A stretch of 64,000 nt of DNA from the NCBI GenBank assembly GCA_018257865.1, contig JAEUBA010000004.1, forward strand, positions 186,001 to 250,000. The letters run 5' to 3'. The stretch is from Stereocaulon alpinum. Taxonomy: Eukaryota; Ascomycota; Lecanoromycetes; Lecanorales; Stereocaulaceae. A model generated the notes under the pieces. That model made no database searches. It was not told where the DNA came from and worked only from the letters and a program-made list of their open reading frames with translations. Both the position numbers and the translations under genes were made by a program. This document shows, piece by piece, positions 22,762-34,460 of this stretch (within the stretch, counting starts at the first letter, position 1; every line of letters begins with the position of its first letter).

Positions 22762-25719
22762 TTTTGGTCCTGTTGAAGGGTGGGTGATGCCGGTGATAGA
22801 GAGCGTCGATGAAGCAGGTGTAGGGTAAGATTAAAGGTTGTATGTCATAAGAGTTGACAAAGGATACGGTCAAAGTGTGTCTCTGAAGAGATACGGCACA
22901 GCAGAGCAAGAATCGAAGGCAACGTTTGAGGTGGAAGTATCTGCAAGTGAAGGCGGAAGGAAGGTATATGAGTCAGATCAGACAAGGCAAGGCGTGCTGT
23001 TGACTATGACATCGATGGTATGTGGAGTATGGAAATAATGGAAGAAGAATGTAGGTTAGGTACGAGGCCCATAATTGTGTTGTCACGGCATGGAACGAAA
23101 GGAATGGGAAGAGGCAACAGAAAGCTTTCTATAACTATTTCTCATGCATCCAGGTACCTGGCCATGGGTCAATGCAAGCTGCATGACCCCCCCAAAGTCC
23201 TGGCGAATGATCATGAGGGCAGAATTATGGTGTGCCGCGCTACTTTGCTGAAATTTTTGGGCTTGCAGCTAAAACCCCGAGAGTCGGCGGATAAACCAGG
23301 CAGCATTGGGACAAGTCCTAACCGAGCTAAGTAACAAGGGTGTCCATCTCTTTCCCAAGCGGCTAACTGCACTCGGTCGATTATGCAACCATCAGAAGAG
23401 GCTAAGGGGTAGTCTTGCAACTCGTCCTTCGTCCTGCATCCGCGCCCCCCCATCCCTGTTTCTGTGGGGTCAAAGACGTGGAGAACGGGGTTGGCAGCGC
23501 ACCTGCGAGACTGTTTATAAAATAATTTACTCTGGCGGGTTCGATGTGTAGGCGGTCGCGACAAAGCAAAGAACAGAGAACAATCATAGGTCTGCACGGA
23601 ATATTTTGGTGGGTCTGCAGGAGTCTCTCACATCCAAGGCGTTTCGAGAGCTGCACCATGATTGATCGCTTGCAAGTCCAGCCAGCCAGACTCGGTATTA
23701 GCTGCTAGAAGTGCCGTGGTCAGCCCTTTGTTCGACTGCCAAAGGCCCGAGCTTGTCATGTCCAATAAGCGTCAGGTGGCCTGAAATGAGGAACGAGGAG
23801 ATTGGCTTTTCGTGAGCGTGGGGTATCCTCCCCAGGGGGATATGATGCAATTGATGCAGTTAATGCAAGTGTTGATGCTCCTGACTTATCGCATGAACGC
23901 GCCTCGAGTTGTCTTGCTGATTCTTACTACTTTGAATGCCATCACCAATCTTTCATGCAGCAATTCCAAAACGGTCGGAGATTCTCTAATCTTGCCTACA
24001 AGCGTTATCAGCGGTGCAGAATTTTCAAGATACGTAGAATGATAGACAGTCCTTCTTCCGTCCGCGCCTTCAGCGCATCATCTGCCGCCCATGGCTGTTC
24101 GATTGTGTCGATCTCGCCACCTCTAAATTTCGCAATCTTTGAATAGCCTCGTATCAAGTGTCAGCGATAGGAAGTGTGTCTCAGCTAAGTTTGATTGGCA
24201 AGTTTGACGGACCTTCCCTCGTCTCTGTCAGAAGGCGGGGAAATAATAATCTGTTGGGGGCAAGATGGCCAAAGCTGACGATCTTAGCTGTGTGGAGTTA
24301 GGCTGGCAAGGCCCTGGACTACGTTTTAACTCAGGTAAGTTAGGTAGCTTAGGCGAGTTACCTTAAGGTACCTTAGGGAGCTTGGCTAAGGTACCTAGGG
24401 TAGGTTCTCCGGGCGGGCAGGTTTTTGCGTGTTCGAAGCGAGGTCGATCAGCCGTTAGCTCGGGGAACTTGCCAGAACTTGCCAGTACTTTGCCAGCTGT
24501 GTGGTGCCAGCAACTCTCTCATGAAGATTTGCTAGAAGAACCGTCTTTTCCGAGCTAGATGGTGGGACGGCCTGATTGGTAGCGTCACTAGAATAGTGTG
24601 GTACCTGATGAGATTGCAACCTGCCAACTTCGCCATGGTCTGGAGTCTGGACGCTGGATCCAATTGCAAGATCCCCCATAATTTGTTGCTGTTCCTCCGC
24701 CATGCTTGCGCCCGCATCCCAACAAGGCGAAAATCTGCAAATCATTCGCTTCCAAGTGCCAAGTGGCGGACATTAACCACATTCACAAGCTGTGCTTCGC
24801 AATAAGCTGATAGTGGCACTCAGCCTACATTCGATCGGTTGATTCTCTGAATGGTACTGCGTCACGAGTGGCAGCTTCCCTCGTTCGTACTCTCCCGTGC
24901 TTGCTAACGCCATCTGGCTACTCCCTACGCCACTTCTAGAACGGGCACTAAGTCGAGGTACCGCATCGTGATTGCGTCTGACAGCTGCAGCCGGATGCCT
25001 AGGTGCCTTAGAGCCTTGAAGCTCTCACAAGTCACAACAAGACCCTATTCTACATTCTATACCTTCTTCTACACTGCTATCGCGGGCGACGCATTGTGAA
25101 GGACCTGCATTCTTGACGCACCGAACTCGCTGCAAAGGAACCGGAAGATTATCAGCTTCTGGGATCGTGTGATCGAATGTCAGTGCTTTCTTTATGCTTA
25201 CAATTAACGGCTGCGCTTGGACCTCATTGCTTTTGCCTTTTCCATCCAGCAATACCATCTTGACTTATTGGCTGGCATTTTCCTCCGTCGCCTTCCCAAC
25301 AGTCTTGATCACCGATCTACTCCCTCCTACACTGCTGCACCTCCACATTCTCGGAAAGCTTACCAGCCTGCCGGCTTAACAGAGCCTTGCGCATACAGCC
25401 ATGAGTTAGAGCATTTGGAAATCCGTGTCTTGACTGCTAGAAGTGCCGATGTCAAGAAGTCTTCTTGATCAAAGGGGCAAGCTTTGGCTTGCCCCATGCT
25501 TTACTGTCGTCTGCCCGCAGGAATTCACTTCTTCTTGTCTGAAACTAGTCCTTGTGAAGCCACTCTTTGAGCATGCTGTCTGTATCTTGCGAAACTGCCT
25601 TGCTGTTCTTCGCGCTGCTCTGTCCTGTAGCATTGGTCCATGTCACAAGGCTCACATGAACAGTAGTGTCCTGTAACCCTCGTCTTGCCTCTACTTCGTC
25701 TTGTTTACATCGTACCACA
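22762..25719. other. Long spacer upstream of Ecl1-like and arrestin-like genes
   Basis: Almost 3 kb between two divergent genes. No open frame shows family resemblance or credible splice sites. It probably holds long promoters or leaders for both neighbours. The only visible structure is the AGGTACCT-rich cluster near 24.35 kb. Confidence 0.45.
24325..24412. repeat. Cluster of AAGGTACCT-like palindromic elements
   Basis: Within 90 bp the sequence repeats variants of TTAGGTAGCTTAGG, TTACCTTAAGGTACCTTAGG and GCTAAGGTACCTAGGGTAGG. The core AAGGTACCTT is a perfect inverted repeat and degenerate copies abut it. Isolated related copies (for example GTACCTAAGG near 21210) occur elsewhere in the window. 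Confidence 0.6.
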
Positions 25720-27176
25720 ATGTCCATCAAGATTGACACCCCGTATTCGATGTGTCGGGCCGGAGATACAATCTCAGGAATGGTCACTTTGCACGGCCGC
25801 AGAGACATTGGCACCAACCTCGTTACCATAAGCTTAGTCGGAGAGAGCCGAACCTGTGTGACACGGCAGATCGGCTATGTCAGCCGATCCTATTTTGGAA
25901 AAGCCCACTTCTTGAACGAGACAAAAGATTTGTTCGAAGGGCCGCAAGAAGTTCATCCTGGAACAAGCTGGCCTTTCACCCTTACCGTTCCTACGCACTG
26001 CATCAACACACAATCCTCTGCGTTTGCACCAAGTCTTTCCTTTAATTCCGATCCCGGCCAAATTTTGCCTCCATCATGCGGGTCTGGCGATTATCATTCA
26101 AATCGTATCGACTATGCACTCAAAGCTACTCTACAGCGCAGCCGGAGGCATGGTTGTTCTCGCCACATCAGAGCCACCAAATTTTTGACCTTCTACGCAA
26201 CACGAGACGTTGATATTCCTGATCCGCGGCATTCTACGGAGCAACGAGAACTCGTCCATCGGTATGTACTTTCGAGAGCCTTTGTCTGCTTCCGCGGGAC
26301 CATTGCCAGAGATCTATAACCTTTTACCAGGACATGATCCAAGCTGTGCTGCCAAACATGCCCATGATTCTTCACTCCAATCACAGGAAACAATGCTGAC
26401 TCTAAGATGTATGTAGAAGCCTTCGTGTGAAATCCGAACCCCAAGACAGCCAAGTTCAATCCAACGACAACCGCCGTTCCACGCGCAAACGCAAACTGCC
26501 GAAAGCGCGATTCAGTCTCAATGTCTTCCTTCCCACCGTTGCTGTACCAGGTCAGGCCTTGCCTATCAAGCTCAGTATTGATCATAATGATGCGACATAT
26601 ACAACTATGCCGTTCCCAACTGTTTCCCTGAAGAAGTGTAAAGTCTACTTACGCTTCGTCCAGGATACACGATGTTCCTATGACCAAGAGGGCTCCGCCC
26701 AGAGGACGAAGAAGCTGGCACAGTGCAATTTCTCACGTGAGATGCATAAAGCACCACCAATTACCGAGGGTTTGGAATTGAATCAGCTTATGGAGATCCA
26801 ACCACCGAACTGGATGCCCAGCTGGAAGACATTCAACTTTCACTTCTTTCACTTGCTTCGCATTAAGCTCTACGTTAAATGTGCAGGGCAAACGTTCAAG
26901 GTCAAGTGCGGTTGGCGGCCAATCACATTACTACCGATCAATTACATTGGAGACAGGTCCTTATGGGATGCTGATGTTCAAGAAGAGGCCGTTCCTGCTT
27001 ATGATGCCGATGTAGCGCCTGTTCAGAGCACTGAAACTGCTCCCGCCTACAATACTGGCTTCGGAGTCGACGGGGCACTACCCAGTTGGGAGGACGCGAA
27101 GCAAGCAGGCTTCGTGGTCGTATTTCCTATCACTACAACGGATCTGAATCCTGAACTTTTGTCCGACCTATCCTAA
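25720..27176 (+). CDS. Arrestin-like protein
   Basis: Exons 25720-26261 and 26417-27176 flank a 155-nt intron (donor GTATGT, acceptor TGTAG); product 433 residues. The start at 25720 (MSIKIDTPYSMCRAGDTISG) opens the arrestin N-terminal beta-sandwich: GDTISGMVTL, then VTISLVGESRT and FLNETKDLFEG, with the PGTSWPFTLTVP strand pair. The second exon holds the arrestin C-domain (FLPTVAVPGQALPIKLSIDH, YLRFVQDTRCSY). Fungal arrestin-like adaptors guide ubiquitin ligases of the Rsp5 type to membrane transporters. No clear PPxY ligase-binding motif is visible; AVPAYDADVAP and TAPAYNTGF are the nearest, so its partner is unclear. The intron is long for this genome and could hide a small exon. Confidence 0.75.
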
Positions 27177-27443
27177 ACATCCTAGAATTAATTGAGCAAT
27201 CAATGAAAACCATTCATACTTGCATGTGTTCATCTTGATTCCCCAAGTAGACGGACGGACTGATACCCGGCCTCGCCTCTCTTTAAAGTAGCTTTTGAAC
27301 GTAGACCACCCATTCCTCGTGTACCTTAGACTTTCACTTTCATCACGCTACACCTCAGCAAACCCAGCTCAAACTATGATAAAACTACCCGAACCACAAT
27401 ACCCATCCCTATCAGCCCCTCCAAACCCCCTCCGTACGCCAAA

Positions 27444-28928
27444 ATGCCCTCTCCCCACCCCACCCCCCTAACAACCCTAACCCACCTCCTCGCTCAAATC
27501 CAATCAACCCTATCCACCCCCAACAATACCTCCCCCCAAGATCCCCTCCACGCCCTCCCCCCCTCAATCACCACCCTCCTCCCCACGCGCCCATCCGCGC
27601 TGATCAAACTCGCGCATGCCAAAATCCACACCTACCCCTTCAACGAGGTGCCGGCGTGTTGGATGAGATTGTATACGGAGGCTAGTTTGTGGGTGGCTGT
27701 TGGGGTTATACGGGCTGGATTAGGTCTTGAGGATGCCAATCGCATTCATGGGTGCGGGAATGGGAGGGGAGATTATATCGGCGACAAAAGGGAGGCTGAG
27801 AATGGGGATGGATATACCAACGGCTTCAAACACGAAAGGAGACGGGAGAGTGTAGAGGGAGAGGGAGATTGGATCCAGCGGGCTGTTTGTCTGCTTGATA
27901 TGGCTGTTGTTATGGCTGGTGCTCTGTTTCGAGAGGGGCTGGTTGAGGCGCTTTTTTCTGCTTTGCAGGGATATGTTGAGCAGCGGGGGGGAGGAGGAGA
28001 ATGCGTTGGTGCGCCGCTGGGGAGGAAGCGGTGGTTATGTGATGGGGAAGGGGAAGAATATGGGGATGGGGGTTTTACGATGGGGGAAGGGAGGGGGAGA
28101 AACGTGCCTGATATCCAGCGACTGGTGGATACAAGGACGGGTATGTCGATGGAAGCGTTTGAGAGGCAGTTGAAGGTGGGGAAACCGGTTGTTATACAAG
28201 GCGCGATGCGCCATTGGCCAGCGCTCAATGAACGGCCTTGGAAGAGTAAGGCATACTTATTGAAAAAGACGTTTGGGGGACGGAGACTTGTGCCTGTGGA
28301 GGTGGGGAGGAGTTATACGGATGAGGGGTGGGGGCAGCGGATTGTTACTTTTGGGGAGTTTATGGACGATTATCTGCTACAAGATTCTTCACACAAGCCC
28401 AATGGCAAGGACAGAGACATCAAAGGCATAGGATATCTGGCACAACATGATCTGTTCACGCAAATACCATCCCTTCGAAACGACATCTCCATCCCAGATT
28501 ACTGCTATACCGATCCGCCGCCGCCTGCGCCGGGTACGCCTCTCGCTGCGAAACTTCCACCGAGTAAGCTTGAAGAGCCGATGCTGAATGCGTGGTTTGG
28601 ACCTGCGGGGACGGTGTCGCCGTTGCATACGGATCCTTATCATAATGTTTTGTGTCAGATTGTGGGGAGGAAGTATGTGAGGTTGTATGCTCCGAGTGAG
28701 AGTGAGAAGGTTTATCCAAAGGGTGTGGAAGGTGGAGGGGTCGATATGAGTAATACGAGTGAGGTGGATGTTGAGAAGGTAGATGAGGAGAGGTGGCCGC
28801 TTTTCAAGGGGGCTGAGTATGTCGAGTGTATCTTGAAGGAGGGGGAGTGTTTGTATATACCCGTGGGTTGGTGGCATTATGTGAGAAGTCTGACGGTTAG
28901 TTTTAGTGTTAGCTTCTGGTGGAATTGA
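27444..28928 (+). CDS. JmjC-domain Fe(II)/2-oxoglutarate dioxygenase, KDM8/JMJD5-like
   Basis: Single exon, 494 residues. After an N-terminal helical region (about 1-170), the JmjC core begins with PVVIQGAMRHWPAL. It continues with GYLAQHDLFTQIPSLRNDI, GPAGTVSPLHTDPYHNVLCQ and IPVGWWHYVRSL. The metal ligands can be placed as His and Asp of HTD and the distal His of WWHYV. This layout matches cytoplasmic or nuclear JmjC hydroxylases near KDM8/JMJD5 rather than multi-domain histone demethylases. The substrate is unknown. The first 60 codons are very C-rich and followed by a G-rich stretch, so gene composition shifts along its length. The 3' end lies 51 bp from that of the convergent AlkB-like gene. 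Confidence 0.87.
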   Translation: MPSPHPTPLTTLTHLLAQIQSTLSTPNNTSPQDPLHALPPSITTLLPTRPSALIKLAHAKIHTYPFNEVPACWMRLYTEASLWVAVGVIRAGLGLEDANRIHGCGNGRGDYIGDKREAENGDGYTNGFKHERRRESVEGEGDWIQRAVCLLDMAVVMAGALFREGLVEALFSALQGYVEQRGGGGECVGAPLGRKRWLCDGEGEEYGDGGFTMGEGRGRNVPDIQRLVDTRTGMSMEAFERQLKVGKPVVIQGAMRHWPALNERPWKSKAYLLKKTFGGRRLVPVEVGRSYTDEGWGQRIVTFGEFMDDYLLQDSSHKPNGKDRDIKGIGYLAQHDLFTQIPSLRNDISIPDYCYTDPPPPAPGTPLAAKLPPSKLEEPMLNAWFGPAGTVSPLHTDPYHNVLCQIVGRKYVRLYAPSESEKVYPKGVEGGGVDMSNTSEVDVEKVDEERWPLFKGAEYVECILKEGECLYIPVGWWHYVRSLTVSFSVSFWWN

Positions 28929-28979
28929 TAACGAGTGAGGGAACCGCTCACCGGGAGGGCGAACATACAGGGATGAAGG

Positions 28980-30647
28980 CTAAGTGGCTGTCTCGTCGCT
29001 CGCCTTGACCACATCCGGTTGGGAAAGGACAGGGCACGACGAAGTAGGCGAGAGGACCGAAGGATCAGGTGCTGGCAAGTTCTTTTTGTCCTTTTTCGCC
29101 CATGGAGGTTCGCCGTCATTATCAAACTCAGCCCACTGGAAGAACGTGCAACTGCTCCGACGCGTCAGCCGATTGACCGTCTCAAGAGCGCTAGACGGAG
29201 GCTCGCCCTTCTTTGCCTGGCGTATTGCCCGCGTGGCACATCCACATATACCGCCCTCTATTCTCCTTCTTCCTTTGGACGCACCGCAGTACTGTTGCTA
29301 CGCCACATTTACACCGTGGCGTATACCTCGGATGAAAACTTTCACGGTAGTAACGGTAAGTGACATTGATGCGCTTGTTACCAGCGATTGGATGCGGATC
29401 AATGACGGGGGCTGGGTGTATGCTATGCTTCCACTCTTCTTGCATCTCTGCATGCATCACTAAGAGAGAATTGTGTGGCAGATGGATGGCTATCTGCCCC
29501 TCGGCGTCTGCTCGCTGGTCTTTTGACCCTGCGTGCTCTTCGTCGTCTCGAGCAACGATCTTTCGCACTCGAAATTCTCTGGCGACTCCAAGACTCAAGC
29601 TGCCGATGACGGCTCGTGGTCCAAGGTAGGTTAGCTGATCAGCGTGGTAACCTACGCTCTGATTGCCGCCTTGGTAGCAATTGACAAAGGCCGCATTGGG
29701 TATCCATTCGTATGGTGACTGGTACTTGAGCTTCTTGCTATCTGGGTAGTGGTACTCAATCCGATGGGCGATCTCTTTGTTGACAGCATTTTGAACTGTA
29801 GCCGAGACTGCACGCATTTGCGGCGTAATCTGGCGAATGTCCTTTTGTTTCCCATGGTCAGCTAAGAGCTTTATTAGAGGAATCCAATTGGAGTCATACT
29901 TCGAGAAAGCTCCCATTGTACAGATACTCCGTCTTCTGCGTCTTTTGTTCCTCCAAACTGTCGACGTAGAAACAAGCTGTGTGTGGAGATTGCACCACGT
30001 TGTCGAAGAGCTTGAATGTTTGGCTTTCGAAGGTTGGAGCTTCCTCAAGCAGCTCCTTCAGGAGCTCATCTGCTTGATGATCCGGTAGGAATTTATGGAT
30101 AATGGAGCATGGTGTGTGAGCTGCAATGTCCTCTGGCGTGTAGAGATGCAGTGTCTGACCCTTGCGAGTCAAGGCTCTACGCTTTGCAGATGGTGAGTCC
30201 AACGTTTCACTTCCATTCTTTCTGAAGGCAGACAGCGAACTTTGGTAACCAGTGCCTGCCGCTGATCTCTTGCGGCCCGAAGCGTCTCCTCGAGTAATGG
30301 AGAGGGTTTCTCTAACAGCGTCTACTGAACCTTCTGCGGAAATAAGCAAGTCAAGCAAGGTTGCTTGATCTACGTATGGATGTAGGGAAGCTAGTGTGGC
30401 AAGCTTGAAATCTGTAGACCCATCTTCTCCATCTAAGTATTGGTGATTGGTGAGCGACAAACTCCGGGTATGCTCAGTAGCTGGTGAAAGTCTAGATCTC
30501 TTGTTGGAAAGATAGGAGTCCATTTTTCTTGAGTAGCTCTAGAGCAGGATAGTACATATAGTGAGTATAAACGTCTATCAGATTATTTACCTTCAAACGA
30601 ATCGGGTTCTCGAACGTTCGGAAAGCCTCATGACTAGATAAAGCCAT
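28980..30647 (-). CDS. AlkB-type dioxygenase with CUE and GRF zinc-finger domains
   Basis: Exons 30647-30591, 30538-29900, 29841-29207 and 29154-28980 close in phase to 501 residues. Order: short leader; a CUE-like ubiquitin-binding helix bundle (LATLASLHPYVDQATLLDLL, about 60-100); AlkB core with metal motif VGYHADQLTYLGPRAVIGSL, distal EWKHSIHP and substrate-side RINVTYRYYR; then a C-terminal GRF finger (PRCKCG...MWMCHAGNTPGKEG joined to SCTFFQWAEFDNDGEPPW). The last intron is 52 nt and starts with GC (GCGAGC) and ends in AG; without it the GRF finger is cut short. AlkB enzymes reverse alkylation damage in DNA or RNA. GRF fingers bind single strands. The first exon is less certain; a start at 30523 is the alternative. 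Confidence 0.85.
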
Positions 30648-31293
30648 GTCCAGAAGTGTCCTTCTCAATGTCCTTGGTGGGGAGATCAATTATTGCTGCC
30701 AAAACTTGGGCGGCGAATTTGACTTTCACAGCCGCGCGCCAAGCCTCAACGCGCTTGGGAAAGACTTCAAGCAGGCCTCTGTGTGATTGGTTGTACTAAA
30801 TGCAATCTCTAAGGACAGCTCACAATTCGGTAAGGGTAATACTGTGACATTGAAGGACAGTCAATTGTAAGGCAAACATTCTTCATTGGTGATGTGTTCT
30901 CAGGTCATTATGGTTGCAAGCGAGGAATTCTTCCCATGGCAAGGAACACAATGATGATATCTAGAATACATGCTATGACATTTGATGAAACACCTTGGAT
31001 GGTATGAATGCTCGCATGAAAGCGGTCCTCCAGCTTTCAGGGTGTTGACGCTTTGAGATGATAGAAGGACGATTTCCATGGAATGGCCCATCACAGAAGT
31101 GTTAACGAGAAGTCCCCTTGAAACCTTGTCCCGAGTCTAGAAGAGAGTTTGGCACACAATTGGTATGCTGATAGCCCGTGTCTGGTCAGGCGATGTTTCC
31201 ACGACCTGATAGTGTGAATTAAATGGGTGCTCCAAAGCCCATCTACTGGCCGAGTGTCGTGCGGGTTCCATACCTGAATTGCTCCGTGACAAA
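30648..31293. other. Intergenic spacer
   Basis: About 650 bp between the start of the AlkB-like gene and the stop of the RBR ligase gene, both leftward. It should contain the AlkB-like promoter. No other gene is supported. Confidence 0.45.
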
Positions 31294-32478
31294 TTATAAC
31301 CTGTTACAAGAGCAACGTCTACAGACACGGAGTTCGCAGCGACGACACTCTAGCAGAAAAGCCGGCAATAGGCTATGGCATTCTTCACATCTCAAATTGC
31401 CGTAACTCACCCTGGTCCACGATGCGTGTGCGCAGTCATGCCTATCGATTAGACGCTGACGGGCTCGACCTACTTGGACGGCGCGCGCAGCTCGGTCCCC
31501 AGCCGGTCGGCGATCAGCAATCTCTGCAGCTCTCTCTATCAGACGAGTTTCGTCCCACTGGGCGCAGAGACAAGTTTTCCACCGCTGCCCACACAGGTAG
31601 CAGAATTCGGTGCGGCATAAACATCTGCAAAAGTCAGTCAGGAGCACAGGATACTTAAACGCTCTCAACACATACGTAATGTGGTTGCACCCAATGTTCA
31701 GCTCTACCATTCTCTTGCAATTGAAACAGGCCTGAAATCCCGCCTCTCGCGCTGTAGTCATGAACATCTCGAACGCTGGATCTTGCGGACAGTCTCCTTC
31801 GTGTGCTGATGATTTGCAGACTGAACATGTGACCAAGTTGCATTTCATACATGTAGCCTTCTCGCCATCAATGTCTACAGGGGGAATGAATGTCGCACAA
31901 GTAGCATCATGGCAGTAGGTCCGATCAAGCGTACTAAGCTCAACGGACTTACTCTGGAACTCGTCAATTTTGGCTGAGGTGAGAGAAGACCTAGCACGGT
32001 CTAGTGTTATCTCTTGGCGACAGCACCTTGGAGGGAACATCGACTCATCCGTCATAGCGAGCTCGAAAAGGGTAGCAAGGCATTCCTCGCAGTACTGATG
32101 CCCGCAAGGCGCCGTCATCAGATCCCTTGTTTCCTTTTCGCAAGACACACAATGCCCGGGCCCAGCTGTCTGGTGGTCGGACGAAGAATCATCAAAGACT
32201 GTCATACCAGCGAGCGCCTCCGCGGGAACTTGATCGACATTCGGAGTCGCAGAGGGTAGAGGATCATTATGGGGAACATCTGGATCTTGAGCCTGCCCAA
32301 TATCTTCACCGAACCGACGATCACATACGAGAGCAGCATTGTCTCGAAGCTCGTCATGGTAGAGGCTCATTGCAACTGCATAATCATCGTTCTCGTTAGG
32401 ATGATATCTTCGAAATTCGGCAATGTCTGCCAATTGTAGAGCAAGGATAAGTTCTGCAGTAGCAGCATCTGCATCCAT
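31294..32478 (-). CDS. RBR-type (RING-IBR-RING) E3 ubiquitin ligase
   Basis: Exons 32478-31676 and 31624-31294, with a 51-nt intron, encode 377 residues. The start at 32478 (MDADAATAELILALQLADI) is favoured over one 16 codons upstream because it begins the usual N-terminal helix. RING1 is CVSCEKETRDLMTAPCGHQY...CEECL. The IBR follows (YCHDATCATFIPP, CMKCNLVTCSVC). RING2 begins CFNCKRMVELNIGCNHI and is completed across the splice as TCLCRTEFCYLCG. The catalytic RING2 cysteine (HITC) is coded directly after the intron. RBR ligases pass ubiquitin through that cysteine as a HECT-like thioester. The Cys-rich end (CEECHSLLPAFLLECRRC) is typical of a large fungal family of short RBR proteins. Targets are unknown. 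Confidence 0.87.
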   Translation of the reverse strand: MDADAATAELILALQLADIAEFRRYHPNENDDYAVAMSLYHDELRDNAALVCDRRFGEDIGQAQDPDVPHNDPLPSATPNVDQVPAEALAGMTVFDDSSSDHQTAGPGHCVSCEKETRDLMTAPCGHQYCEECLATLFELAMTDESMFPPRCCRQEITLDRARSSLTSAKIDEFQSKSVELSTLDRTYCHDATCATFIPPVDIDGEKATCMKCNLVTCSVCKSSAHEGDCPQDPAFEMFMTTAREAGFQACFNCKRMVELNIGCNHITYVLRAFKYPVLLTDFCRCLCRTEFCYLCGQRWKTCLCAQWDETRLIERAAEIADRRPAGDRAARAVQVGRARQRLIDRHDCAHASWTRVSYGNLRCEECHSLLPAFLLECRRCELRVCRRCSCNRL

Positions 32479-34460
32479 TACCACGTCTTGGGCTAGGAAT
32501 AGATGCCTTTGAAAGCGTTGCAACACTTGGGTACGAAGGCGGAGCCACTGAATGATATGTATGACCTAGGAACAGGAGAAGGAAAGGTAGTTTGGTGAAA
32601 TGTAAGATCGAGAGAGATCATAGGTATGTGTTGCAAAGTTTGCCGTGCTTCAAGGAAGCTTGAAGAAGGGAGATGCCAAACAACGAGGGACACAAGCTGT
32701 CCTTATGTTATCATTCACTTACGACAGCCAATGATGTGTTATCAATAAGCACCAAGGCAACCACAGCATCACTCTAGCTACTTGTGATTGTGGAGGCCTG
32801 AACCTTGCAAAGAAGCAAGGTCCCTGGGCAGTTGACGCCTCAGTGGGGAAGGTTAGCTGCATCGCCAAGACATTTGGGTACCCAATAAAAGAAAGCCCAT
32901 TGGGCGTTCTAGAGTCTGACATCAGATACAGGTGACAGGCATAAAAGCAAACGTACTCTATAGCTAAAACGCTAGAGAATGGGAGACAATGCGGGTTTCT
33001 TTGAGCTGTTCCTGCAGTACAAAGAGGGCGAAAGGTGTACAGCAAGCACAATTTGATCGTCTTTCACGGTATTACGACTTTAGATAGGTGATGGCCAGAA
33101 CCGCCCCTGAATTTCTCGTTCGTGTTGGTAAGTTTGACATTCTTACTTGCACGATAAGCTTCAATGCGCTCCCAGAAGGTGACAAAGTTTGATTGTATCA
33201 TCTAATAAGGTAGCACCTCCAATGCAATTACTGAAAAGTTAAGTGGTCCATCATCGTTTCTCCAGAAGTTGATATTCATTTTCAAGATTGCTGTGTTTTT
33301 ATGATCTAGGCAAGCCCTCAAGGCTCGCATCCAGGTCCAAAAAGGCAGCTGGCTTGTTCCATCAGGCCTTCGATCTCTCGCATGCTAATCCGCTTCGAAT
33401 GTCAGCTCATTATGGAGGTCACAATGAGATCTGAGAGCGTCACTTAGCTCTGGCGAAACAAGCGGCAAGATTCTTGCCATCACAAGTCAACGAACTACTG
33501 GAAATCGGTACGGTCTCAATGCCATAGCTACCATATTGCTGTGCGGCAGACACATAGAAACCAAAATGCCTACAATAACCAATGTACCCAAACATATATG
33601 AAAAACCTACCTTTGAATAGCAACAGTATAATTCCCCTCTTATCGTGTATTCCCAGACGACAAATCGAGCCAAGGAGGTGTTGAGGTGTGAGTCTGTGAA
33701 AACCTACATCGCGAAATCGCCCAATCTGGCTAGTGCAGATAACGACTGATATTGGCCGAAGATGGGGGTTTGAACCAAACGCGCGGGCAACCGGGTCGTC
33801 TAGTAGCTCACGGAACGCTCAATTGACGTCGAGGAAGCTCGAAAAGCTCCATGATACCTGCAATATGTGTAGAAAGTGCTTCTATGGTATCTAGTACTAT
33901 CCGCATCGATCATTGATGGTTCAAGATAATTTGATGGATCTTTACCGCCTCTCATATGTCTTGCAAAAAAGCTAGAGCAGTCATGAATTTCCTATTGTCT
34001 TCGTCAATTCAATTCAATATGAATTTTTCAACTTTCGGATCTTGTAATTACTCTCGTGGAAGAGCGAATATACTTGCCCGTGAAAATTATGTGAATGAGC
34101 TGCATGAAAGAGAATCATCACATTCCTGCTTCAGGGGCTCTTTGAACTCCATGCCTCCACTCCAACGAGACAAGACTAGGATAAAACCCCCTCTGTTTTG
34201 TCAATGGCTTGCGATCTTTTTATAGAAATATACATATATTGACTCAAGACCTTGTCATTCAAAATCTAATAAACCATCACGATGGGAAATCGCCCGAGCT
34301 GGCCACATTAATTAATCACTTGACACTCAGAAATTGCAAGCCAAAACAACAATCAACAAGCACAGCTCCTGACCAACCCTACTCAATCATCTACAAATAC
34401 CGCAAGACCACCACTCAACAACCAGACTTCCCACCCCAACTCCAAGAACAAAACCCCACC
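32479..34460. other. Gene-poor spacer with a possible small spliced gene
   Basis: About 2 kb without a secure gene. A leftward stretch at about 33660-33440 reads HFGFYVSAAQQYGSYGIETV followed by a two-cysteine tail ending in CFARAK. A GTAGGT...TTGTAG intron just upstream would attach a GNYTVAIQ segment in phase. This looks like the end of a small protein, but no start or signal peptide could be joined. Otherwise nothing is supported. Confidence 0.35.

Noticed and set aside
33740..33800. tRNA-like segment (GGTTCAAACC and GACCCGGTTGCCCGC on the minus strand)
   Set aside because: The T-stem does not pair and no acceptor or anticodon arm can be folded.
33061..34200. Transposable element remains in the gene-poor spacer
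   Set aside because: No terminal repeats, target-site duplications, transposase or reverse-transcriptase motifs could be seen here or elsewhere in the window.
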